Made by a program: the position numbers and the translations under genes
Notes under the pieces: generated by a model
Told to the model about the DNA's origin: nothing
The model's database searches: none
The model's input: the letters and a program-made list of their open reading frames with translations, nothing else
NCBI GenBank assembly: GCA_022539475.1
Contig: VCMS01000028.1
Location: forward strand, 1-28,588
Direction of reading: 5' to 3'
DNA length: 28,588 nucleotides
From: Gracilaria domingensis
Taxonomy: Eukaryota; Rhodophyta; Florideophyceae; Gracilariales; Gracilariaceae
Shown: positions 1-7,980 of the stretch, piece by piece
Layout of the letters: each line of letters begins with the position of its first letter
Position numbering within the stretch: the stretch's first letter is position 1

Positions 1-793
1 ATGTCGAATGTACATCCTCCACGCTTTCGAACAGGTTGTGTACTCCACGCGGGATACAATCTTCTTTGACGTGAACGCCGTACACGCCTACCTCATGCAA
101 AGGCCCGTCGCTCAAAGCACTTCCGAACGTCACGACGTCATCCGTATCAATAAATCTCGGTTCATTATCCACAAGATTTTCTCCTCCGCTTCCTTTTGTG
201 TATCGCTTGTCCACAATTTCGCAACTTTTATCGCCGGGATAGATAACAAACGCATCCATCTTCTGCAACAGGTCCCCAATAGCAGAATCCACTTCTTCTT
301 TCCACTGCCACAGTTTGTTGTACACGAAATTGGGAAGGCCACTATCACTTCTGGTCTCCACGAACCCCTTGTCATCATCATTCACAATACCATGCCTCCT
401 ATTCAAATCCCTTGCCAGGAACAGTAGTCCGTCAACAGTGTGGTCAAGGGTGTGATCATTGAATGCACCCTTAATTTCCCTCTCGTCAGAGAAACGCATG
501 AAAGCTCCATGATTCGCCGAGACACCAAACTTATAGTCTCCGAGTCCTTCCATTTTCCCCTCCACGTCGCCCACATCACCCCCTGTGACAAGTCCGAAAC
601 CAACACGTTCGTCAATGAACTTCATACACTTCACAACTTCTTCTGGAATTGACTCTCCTTCTCTTCTCAACGTTCCATCAACGGAACTTAATATACCGTA
701 ACCATTGGCATATATGAACTTAGACAAGGTATTTGGTGAAATTTCCGCCAAGTCTCTCTGTTCCTCTGCCATTTTTCCTGATACAGTCACCAT
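1..793 (-). CDS. HAD-IIB-like (trehalose/sugar phosphatase-type) protein, copy 1, C-terminus cut by window edge
   Basis: The minus-strand frame is open from an ATG at 793 (another at 772) to base 1, about 264 codons, and lacks only the last ~20 residues seen in copy 2 at 24027-24993. It resembles HAD-superfamily IIB sugar phosphatases: a motif-I region ending VDGTL, a motif-II region GLVTGGD, and a motif-IV-like FGSALSDGPL near the C-terminus. The first aspartate of the DxDGT motif, the nucleophile of HAD phosphatases, is serine here (LSSVDGTL), so phosphatase activity is doubtful. Comparison with copy 2 puts the ancestral start at 883, but codon 2 is TAG in this copy (AAA in copy 2), so translation would have to start at 793 or 772. 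It lies 300 bp downstream of the ParB-dioxygenase gene on the same strand. Substrate unknown. Superfamily assignment is fairly sure; function is not. Confidence 0.7.
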   Translation of the reverse strand, partial: MVTVSGKMAEEQRDLAEISPNTLSKFIYANGYGILSSVDGTLRREGESIPEEVVKCMKFIDERVGFGLVTGGDVGDVEGKMEGLGDYKFGVSANHGAFMRFSDEREIKGAFNDHTLDHTVDGLLFLARDLNRRHGIVNDDDKGFVETRSDSGLPNFVYNKLWQWKEEVDSAIGDLLQKMDAFVIYPGDKSCEIVDKRYTKGSGGENLVDNEPRFIDTDDVVTFGSALSDGPLHEVGVYGVHVKEDCIPRGVHNLFESVEDVHST

Positions 794-1093
794 ACTGCCA
801 CAAGTACCGCATAGACAGGAACTGCATATACTTCTCTTAAAAGCAACCTTAAGTGCAGTTTCAGAAGTGTTAGGACGCTACATGTTCAATTGCGAATTGA
901 ATGGTGCCACCAATGATGTTAACGATACCGAGCATTTGGCATGTTGCAATTAGACGCAACTGGACCAAAGACGTATGACATTTGTTCAATTACCAGCCTG
1001 CCGCACCTTTTCTATGTTCATATGTATAGCCTTGTAATAGTATACTACTCTTAATACTCGCAAGACACACATAATTTACTAATCATCTCATTC
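794..1093. other. Intergenic spacer between HAD and ParB-dioxygenase genes
   Basis: About 300 bp with no gene. It holds the degenerate 5' part of the HAD frame (794-883) and, next to the ancestral HAD start, a small palindrome at 885-901 (7-base arms TTCAATT/AATTGAA, 3-base centre). The palindrome is also kept in copy 2 at 24995-25011. It may be a regulatory site of the HAD gene or chance; I see no other signal. Confidence 0.4.
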
Positions 1094-4000
1094 TCATCCA
1101 CTTCGAGGCGCTCGCAGCCTCATTATTGGCAAATCGTCATCACTACTACTCTCGAGCACTTCGGTTCTACCGGCGTCCGCTTCCACACCAATCTCCACGA
1201 CCACTTGGTCTTCGTCCATGTCAACCGCCCCAACCTCCTTATCGGACAACAGTTCATCCTCCGCCTCCTCCTCCTCGTCACCATTGACAAACGTGGGTCG
1301 GAAATCCCGCACCCGATGAACAGCATCAGGTAGTGCGTAGCCCTCTGGTACCATGTACATGTGGTATCTAACCAGCAAATCCATAGACTCGGGCTATCCA
1401 CCTTGTCCTTCCCACTTGCTCCAGCATGTGTCACATCACCACGGCCCACGAATACAGAGTACGGTGGGATGATTATCTTCTTCGCTGGATACACCTCCGA
1501 CATCACTCGCAACTGTTGGTTGTTCATCCCCACCAGTTGATGGCTTCCAGCGCTCACCCAGAGAGGAAAGCCCTCTTTCCCAGAGGCCATTACAAAGTAT
1601 CCGGGGTTGCCAGTATTCATTGTTTCCTTCGTAACCAGACCACTGAAGTCGGTGTGCAGCGTCTGGCGCTTGCACTTTCTCGTCGTCCCCAGAAATCGAC
1701 CACCAGTTTTCGGAGTGTACATCTTCACAGCTTCCCTTTCATTGTCCCATAGTCCCAAAGCCGCAGCAATTGTACCCATTCGAACATCAAGTAAAGCACG
1801 CGACCTTACAACCCACCTGAGCTCTTCATCATCCTCCGGCTTCTCCACCGTACCCCAACGTGTCGACATCACTCTCCCCTCAAATGGTCCATCGCTACCG
1901 TCCTTCCATCCTTTATCATCGTTGATTATTTGAACAAACGACTTCTGTTCCTCTCCTTTCCGTATATCCGGCATCGCTCCATACTCATTCTCGAAGAAGT
2001 CCACCAACTTCCCCGACACATCTCCGAACTCCCGAACTTCTTCCAACTCCTCCCATTTAGGGACACCATTATCCGTCGCAAAGCCATCAAGCACGCAATA
2101 TCCATTCTGCCTTAGCTCAGCTTGCATTCGGGCGAAGAACATTTGCCCAAATTCGTCATGCTCCTTCGCAGCAACCCACAGCACCTCTTCATCATCCATA
2201 CCTGTCGGTCGAGTACGAGGATACTGCATACCAAATGTCTCCGCCCGTAGGCGATGTTCAGCCCTTGCAGCGTGCCAAAAGACAAGATGGTGTACATCTC
2301 TAAGATTCGAGACACTTAGCAGCTCCGACGTATGTCCCTTCGGCAAGTGAATGACTCTGAGCCAGGGGTCCTTGTGCTCAATTACGTTCTTCCCTTGCCA
2401 TTCCTGCGGTCTCAGCCTGGCATACCCGCACCATGATGGGTTCAGTGGGCCATCATATGGGTCACCTCGAACAAGTCCGTGCTCCTCAGATTCCGGAAGA
2501 GCTGTAGGTAACTCGTCATCAAATGACCCCCCACCTGTCTCTTGCTGATCGTCTGGCGCAGCATCTTTCTCGACGGTGACAACCCGTGGAACTGTCACAG
2601 AAAGAAGCTCTTCGTCATCCACAAATGCAGAACTGCCTGCGTTCTCTGCATTCGCTCCCTCTCCCAATGCCACGAACTGAACCTTCATCGACCTTCCTCT
2701 CAGCACATGTTCATTTAGTTGAGACATCAGGTCATCCGGTGTCATGCTGTTCAGAGTAGATCTCATCTGTTGTGTGAAAGTCTTTCTCCGTTTCTTCCTC
2801 GGCGGAGCCCGCTGTTCTTCTTCAGAGCTATCCAGAACTTCTATGGCACCTCGATTTCGGCCGTGTTCGATTTCCCTATAACTCACCTGCGCCCGTTCTC
2901 GTGCACTTCTTCGCGGCTCCCCTTCTTCACTGTCAGATGTTGCAGCAGCAGCAGCGGGAGTCCTCCTCTTTGTCACGGACTGCTTCACTGGTGCAGGGGG
3001 CGGAATTACCTTGAGCATCGTCCGCAATCGATTCTGAACGGAAGTCGTGGCAGTTCTAATTGAGTTCGTCCTGCTCCGAACACGCGGCAAAGTGTTGAAG
3101 TTCACAACTTGTCCCAAAAGGAACTGATACACAGCTGCGTTGTTGTCTGGGTCTTCAACGTCATCTTCATTCGATGGAGTAGAAAGACTGACTTCGCGTT
3201 TCAGGAACACTTCCATGGACTCTTCCTCGTTCAGTTCATTCCTCACTGCTCTAGCCGCGCGGAACAGAGACACTGCTCTATCATAAAAGAAACCTCGAAC
3301 CTCCTCAAAGCTTTTCCATTGCTTTGTCTTCGTCGACTTGCCCTTCAATAGAAACATCTGAAGACAATCAAGAATGAAGGAAAACTCCTCGGCATCCAAA
3401 ACATATAGCGGAGTATGGGACAGATGTGTGAGACCTATGTCACTCACAGTCTCACATATATCCTCGAAATGGGCCAGCATTCCCTCACGAGACATGAGTT
3501 GCAGGGCGACATTGGCATATCTCAGGTACTGACGCTCTTGCACAGTCCCAATCAGTTGGCTCTCCTTCAACACTTCTGTCACTTCTGCAGGATCCACGTC
3601 TGCCGGCGTCACCCCCTCAACATCTTCAATTAGAATGGCGACCACACTAACTATAGAGTGTATCTTGTCTGCAAACATCATCCTTCGCATGGTACTCGTC
3701 GACTCATTGAGGTACGAAGCAACACATAACAATTCCTTCATCCCAATGGGCCTCCCATCTCTTCGTATCAGCAGATTGCAACGCCAAAACTTGGCTAATC
3801 GCTTCCACTTCGGTGCACCAGTCCCTGCCAAATATTGTATAGCTTTCAGACGATGCAAACCATCTACAATGAAGCACTTCTTCGTTAGGCGTCCCTTGTC
3901 AGTATCCCTCTCTCCCGTAGTAGCATCCTGTAAGGCCACCACTGGAGAACCCATCGACTGCAATATTCCCCGCTCCTCCATACTCTTCACAAGGGCTTCA

Positions 4001-5010
4001 ACGTGGCGTTTACTTACTCCACGGAGTAAATTGGGCGGAGTGTCCACCAGAGTGATGTCAACAGTAACAACAACCATCCGATACTGATTGAGGTTCACCT
4101 TTGGTACCTTCTGACGAATTTGTCTGTACGTCTTGCTCCGAGTAGGTGTCCCTTGTGTTCCAGACCGCTCGCCAGAAACACTTGAACGTGCCATTCTTGC
4201 GGACAGAAGCACAACGTCATCGTCCTGCTGCTCCGCAGTTTCTGGTGCAGTTTGGGGTACAGATGGACCAGCTCCTTGCGCGGATTGCGCATCCGCGTCT
4301 GGAAGGGGACCTTTCATGATCTCATCTTCCTCCTCTTGCACAGCCGTCCCCTGCTGAACCGTCTGTTTCGACGCAGAAGTTCCCCTTGTGTCGACGGTCT
4401 GATTCATCGCAGGAGAAGCCCTTTTCGACGCAGTGGGCTTCGTAGCGGAGGTAGACTTTGTTTGACCTGTCCGCTTCGTAGCTGGGGATGCTCTCGTCTC
4501 CATAGACCGCTTCGTAATAGACGACGGACCTGCCCGCGGAGGTGCTACTGATGCGCTACCTCTCGGTGTTGATGAACTTCGAATTGGCTCCGTGCGGCTT
4601 GTCGGCGTCATCACCTCACTCATAGCGCTCACCGTTCCTCGCTTCGACGCCGGAATGCTGGCTGCCACCGGTTCCATCATTTTCTCATCCCAAGGAGCGG
4701 CCGTCCGGAGATCCTGGATATATTGTGGAAGATCCAGGCCCTCCGCCCGGTAAGGGTAGAACGTCTGACCGCTTCGACTGATGAGAATATTATGAACCAC
4801 CACAAGACCTGTGTCCAATTGCTTCCCGTGCAACTCGCGGCGTAGAACACTTCCAATTCCATGCAACAACGCTTCCCCGACTATCACCTTTCCTTCATCC
4901 TCAATATCCATCTGCAGAGAAACCCGCATTCCACCTTGCAATAATCGAGTGCTCCGCCGAGTGCGAGGAGTCACGCTTTGCGTACGCTTTCGAACACGAG
5001 TTGGCTTCAT
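1094..5010 (-). CDS. ParB/Srx-like domain - 2OG-Fe(II) dioxygenase-like fusion protein, one frameshift
   Basis: The uninterrupted frame starts at ATG 5010 and runs ~1,203 residues to a one-base deletion near 1394. The correct C-terminal frame then resumes and ends at TGA 1094, giving about 1,305 residues. Domains in order: basic N-terminus (1-30); Ser/Thr/Pro/Lys-rich imperfect repeats (~110-290); a ParB/sulfiredoxin-like domain (~315-440) with KSMEERGILQ and IVDGLHRLKA; an uncharacterised helical part (~440-600); a nuclear-localisation-type cluster PPRKKRRK (736-743); and a dioxygenase-like domain (~960-1225) opened by NGYCVLDGF, with iron-ligand pattern H1119-x-D1121 and H1195. Eleven residues after H1195 copy 2 has an arginine, where 2-oxoglutarate is bound in phytanoyl-type enzymes; the copy 1 frameshift removes it. 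An acidic tail follows. Transcribed divergently from the methyltransferase. Known: such dioxygenases hydroxylate diverse substrates, including DNA bases. Inferred: it reads or oxidises DNA or chromatin. The substrate cannot be told from sequence. Confidence 0.8.
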
Positions 5011-5578
5011 GTTGAACAGCTATTGCAGTGAAAGGTGTATATCAACAATACGCTCGCTCGGGACGATACAACAACGGAGGCGAGCCTTTAAAAGGCGACT
5101 TACGCTGGGCACCCCCGCTTTCGGCAGCTCCTCCCAGCGCACTGCCAGTCTCGTCCGTGTCCTGTCCGTGGCCGCTCGCACGCTGATTGTACGCTTTAGA
5201 GTCGTGGAGTTCGCGCAATGATGACTCACGCGAGCAATGGTCGCGTTCTCTAATCATGCTCTTCAAATGCTTTGCATAGTAGTCAAGAGTACACTCATTC
5301 ACTTCCATGTACAGCCTACTCCCGCCAATACACGTGGACAGCGGCGCCAACGTACCGGCGGCCGGGTGTAGCGAAATCACTGCGCGGCGGCGTGTTTTGG
5401 GAGGTCCCGGGAAGGCACCGGAATGTTGCGATTTTATGCCCGCGGGCGGGGGGGGTCGGTCGTGTTAGGGTAGGTACCCTACAAAGACAACTGTGATCGA
5501 CTGGGATTCGGTATCAGTGAGGTCGTATGGGCATGGAGTTGTTTTGCGGCTCATCTTGGATACACGAACGTTCAGCAC
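5011..5578. promoter_or_regulatory. Divergent promoter region between ParB-dioxygenase and methyltransferase genes
   Basis: A 568 bp gene-free stretch separates two head-to-head genes, so both are probably controlled from here. It contains a near-symmetrical TATA-like element CCTTTAAAAGG at about 5086-5096, roughly 80 bp upstream of the minus-strand ATG. A GC-rich tract at 5340-5460 ends in a G8 run (5448-5455). A short palindrome around GGTACC lies near 5475. No ORF here resembles a protein. Shared control is an inference from geometry. Confidence 0.5.
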
Positions 5579-7255
5579 ATGGTGAAACCATACATTTACA
5601 TGAATATGCAGACGTTGAAGTATACAGCGCTAGAGACACGGGAGTCTGGTTATGCCCCGCCGAGCCAGAGTACTCGATTCAACACAAAGGATGTGCCACA
5701 GAGCAGTACTAGTGGATCGGTGGAGACCTTGAGTGATGAATGCGATACAAACCTGCGAATACTGGCTAAGGAGTTTTTGACAGACCTCGAAACCATATGC
5801 ACCCACGATAGCCTCTACAGCTTACGGGTTGATCAGATGAGGAACTGGATAGAGTTTTCGGAGATACGGATGGATACCGTATCTAGCTCTGACTCCGGTG
5901 AGTTGCCTGCTCGATTTCAGAAGTTTTCGGAGTTGCTATGGAAACCGATACAGGATATGCGTCATGCGGCAGGGTTCCATGTCGGCATTCACGCGAAACC
6001 TGATATTGAACTGACGAAAACCCCTAAAACTTCCGGTAATGCCGAACCTTCTTCGACCAAGTCTGCCCCACCCCCACCTCGTCGAGAGTATATGAACCTC
6101 GTGAGCTCCGATAGCGACGAGTTCGAGAAGCCGGTGAATCTTGCGGAGCATGAATCTCGGGTTGCTGGTTACAACATCCAAAAGACTGGTATTGAGCCGC
6201 CCATGAAGGGGATATCCAGTCTCCTTCGAATGAATATGGACAAGGTGTGGAAGGGGATGAGAAAGTCACACTTTGTAGCGTACAACTGTGACATGAAGGA
6301 CCTGAGGCACACACACGAAACGTTTGTGAATCAGAGTGAGATTTTATGGGGTGAGGCACAGCTTGTCCTAACAGACCCTCCCTTTAACACTCGAAGGAAG
6401 AGGAACAAACGGAATAGTGGTCACGATGTCTTCAGTGAGGAAGACATGATCCGTACGGCTGACTTAATAAGTTCCGCGCTTCGGTCAGGTGGGCACTTCA
6501 TTATATTCTGTGCCATGGCACAGTTTCATGTGTGGCACAGGATACTTTCGGAAACGGCGAGTACGAAAGATGAAGCTGGAAGCGAAGGTAAACCAGAACT
6601 CATGCCTTCGTTTAAAGTGGATGCGAATCCACTGGTGTTCATCCGGGATCGCAGTAATGTTGGAGGGAATCCACGGAAGTTTGGGATACAGCCCGTAACG
6701 GAGTACGCCGTTCATGGGGTGAAGCGTGGATTGCGACCATCGGAGGAAGCCAGTCTTACTCCATTTGAGGAGAACAATTTCATTCCTTCCACTTTCCCGG
6801 CTAACAGGAATGTAATTGACCGGGTGCCCAAACCGAGGGCGGGGGAGTGGTTGACATGGAAGGTACATGAGCCAGGTAGCTCAGTACCAGGTGGGCAGTA
6901 CATGAGACCGGAGCAGAAGTCGAGGGAGTTGATGAAGGAGTTGATATGTCGCTTCACAAGACCGGGTGATCTTGTCATGGACATGTTCGCGGGAACTTTT
7001 TCTACGGGTATGGCGTGCCTATCGCTGACAAAGCATAGGAAGTTCTTGGGGTGCGAGAAGAATAGGCCATGTTTCAGCCATGCGAAGCACCATCTAACGA
7101 CTCTTATGGCCGAAGTTATTCGGGGGGGAAGAATGACATCCTGGTTGAACAGGAGGTGGTGGATGCGGCTTCAACGACCTATGAACGGGTTCCACATCGG
7201 GACCGAGGTCGGCTTGAATGGGAGGCTCCATTTGGTTACCCCCAGTACCAAGTGA
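5579..7255 (+). CDS. Beta-class DNA N6-adenine/N4-cytosine methyltransferase
   Basis: ATG at 5579; 558 codons in this frame. The N-terminal ~200 residues are unrecognised. The catalytic half belongs to the N6_N4_Mtase fold: motif IV DPPF at 266-269, a hydrophobic strand GGHFIIFCAM (~304-313), and motif I DMFAGTFSTG at 468-477, preceded by the PEQKSRELMKELI helix that normally precedes motif I. Catalytic motif IV before the AdoMet-binding motif I is beta-class order, as in many bacterial restriction-modification and phage enzymes. DPPF can serve 6mA or 4mC, so the product is unresolved. The frame loses plausibility after residue ~515, where a G7 run (7122-7128) lets the overlapping -1 frame continue into a SET domain; the last ~40 residues given here are probably not native. 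Transcribed away from the ParB-dioxygenase gene. Catalytic assignment is firm; target and role are inference. Confidence 0.88.
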   Translation: MVKPYIYMNMQTLKYTALETRESGYAPPSQSTRFNTKDVPQSSTSGSVETLSDECDTNLRILAKEFLTDLETICTHDSLYSLRVDQMRNWIEFSEIRMDTVSSSDSGELPARFQKFSELLWKPIQDMRHAAGFHVGIHAKPDIELTKTPKTSGNAEPSSTKSAPPPPRREYMNLVSSDSDEFEKPVNLAEHESRVAGYNIQKTGIEPPMKGISSLLRMNMDKVWKGMRKSHFVAYNCDMKDLRHTHETFVNQSEILWGEAQLVLTDPPFNTRRKRNKRNSGHDVFSEEDMIRTADLISSALRSGGHFIIFCAMAQFHVWHRILSETASTKDEAGSEGKPELMPSFKVDANPLVFIRDRSNVGGNPRKFGIQPVTEYAVHGVKRGLRPSEEASLTPFEENNFIPSTFPANRNVIDRVPKPRAGEWLTWKVHEPGSSVPGGQYMRPEQKSRELMKELICRFTRPGDLVMDMFAGTFSTGMACLSLTKHRKFLGCEKNRPCFSHAKHHLTTLMAEVIRGGRMTSWLNRRWWMRLQRPMNGFHIGTEVGLNGRLHLVTPSTK

Positions 7256-7980
7256 TGCCTGGACATATTACTCAGTTCCTAGGAAGATACTGGAAGGACT
7301 GGGACTTTGTCGACAAGTGTGGAGAGCGTACTGTAGATCTTTGGGAGGAGAAGTACCGAGGAGCTCTGAATCTTATGGATATGCATATGCTGTTGACTGT
7401 TGAAGCCAATCGATATCGCTTACATATAGCATCTTCTAAGATCCGACATCCCCGTGCTGGTATGGGGGTGTTCACGGAACATAAGATATTGGCTGGGGAA
7501 ACTATCTGTCATTTCTATGGAACTTTGGTATACACGGATCTGACGAACCGGAAGGAAAGACACTTAACGTATGGAAGTGGCTGTCTCGGAGCAACTCCAG
7601 TGCGGTACAAGTTGTTTTCTATGATGGTCACTGTGACTGGTACGGAGTTTCTGCACCTGAGGAACAGACCAGGACAGGCTCAGGATAGAAAGGAGAGCGA
7701 AGTCTACATTGTCCCGGCGCCTTTTTGTATCGGGGGCTACATTAACGACGCCGGATATCATGCCGGGGATCCCGATTTATCGGAGCCCCGGTCAAACAGG
7801 ACTCGAAGTGCCAATGTGCAGGTGGTGGAAGCGAAGTCCGTGATACAGTTCAAGTCAGACCTTTCTAACTATGCTCTACTTCGTTGTAGAGCAGTAAGAG
7901 ATATTGAGAGGGGCGAAGAGTTGTATTTCGACTACGGAGAGCAGTACGCCTGGGACTGGGCTCTGACATTGGAGCAATAG
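7069..7980 (+). CDS. SET-domain protein, probably the C-terminal part of a methyltransferase-SET fusion
   Basis: An open frame of 303 codons (first ATG 7069, stop TAG 7978-7980), one base back from the methyltransferase frame and overlapping its 3' end by 187 bp. SET-type signatures in order: a GMGVF turn (131-135), FYGTLVY (149-155), GYINDAG (223-229) where most SET enzymes have an R-x-x-NHS-type motif, SANV (247-250), and GEELYFDYGEQYAW (282-295), the post-pseudoknot strand. SET proteins methylate lysines on histones or other proteins with AdoMet. The INDAG variant leaves activity open. No pre-SET cysteine cluster is visible. Residues before ~20 lie under the methyltransferase frame and are unlikely to be a real N-terminus. 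A -1 slip or an eighth G at 7122-7128 would give one ~800-residue protein. The 3' end overlaps the transposase antisense by 116 bp. Confidence 0.82.
   Translation: MFQPCEAPSNDSYGRSYSGGKNDILVEQEVVDAASTTYERVPHRDRGRLEWEAPFGYPQYQVMPGHITQFLGRYWKDWDFVDKCGERTVDLWEEKYRGALNLMDMHMLLTVEANRYRLHIASSKIRHPRAGMGVFTEHKILAGETICHFYGTLVYTDLTNRKERHLTYGSGCLGATPVRYKLFSMMVTVTGTEFLHLRNRPGQAQDRKESEVYIVPAPFCIGGYINDAGYHAGDPDLSEPRSNRTRSANVQVVEAKSVIQFKSDLSNYALLRCRAVRDIERGEELYFDYGEQYAWDWALTLEQ
7122..7129 (+). other. G7-A run where the methyltransferase and SET frames could be joined
   Basis: In the methyltransferase frame the codons are CGG GGG GGA, which fits the X-XXY-YYZ form of a -1 slippery heptamer at 7123-7129. A slip there, or one additional G, passes directly into the SET frame (GGG AAG AAT GAC). 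Removing one G instead brings a TGA two codons later. Either programmed frameshifting or a miscounted homopolymer could explain the split; the latter is favoured by the other homopolymer indels in this window. Confidence 0.5.

Larger units (their letters stand above)
1..4508 (+). repeat. Large direct repeat, copy 1 (HAD + ParB-dioxygenase segment)
   Basis: Bases 2 to about 4508 align along their whole length with 24096-28588 in the same orientation. Scattered substitutions, many one-base indels, a 16-base deletion in copy 2 near 2075-2091, and a more diverged patch near 810-850 distinguish the copies. Both window edges fall inside the repeat, so its true limits are not visible. The offset is about 24.1 kb. 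Confidence 0.95.

Noticed and set aside
1123..1390. Arginine-rich C-terminal tail of the 1,295-codon uninterrupted ParB-dioxygenase frame
   Set aside because: Copy 2 and the adjacent 96-codon frame show that it is reached only through a one-base loss near 1394; the acidic tail ending at 1094 is the better C-terminus.
1094..5010. ParB as a plasmid partition protein of a bacterial replicon
   Set aside because: No ParA, no replication gene, and the surroundings are eukaryotic; the ParB-like block is one domain of a much larger chromatin-type protein.
5579..7255. Restriction-modification pair (methyltransferase plus restriction enzyme)
   Set aside because: No neighbouring frame has a restriction-endonuclease motif; the neighbours are SET, dioxygenase and transposase proteins.
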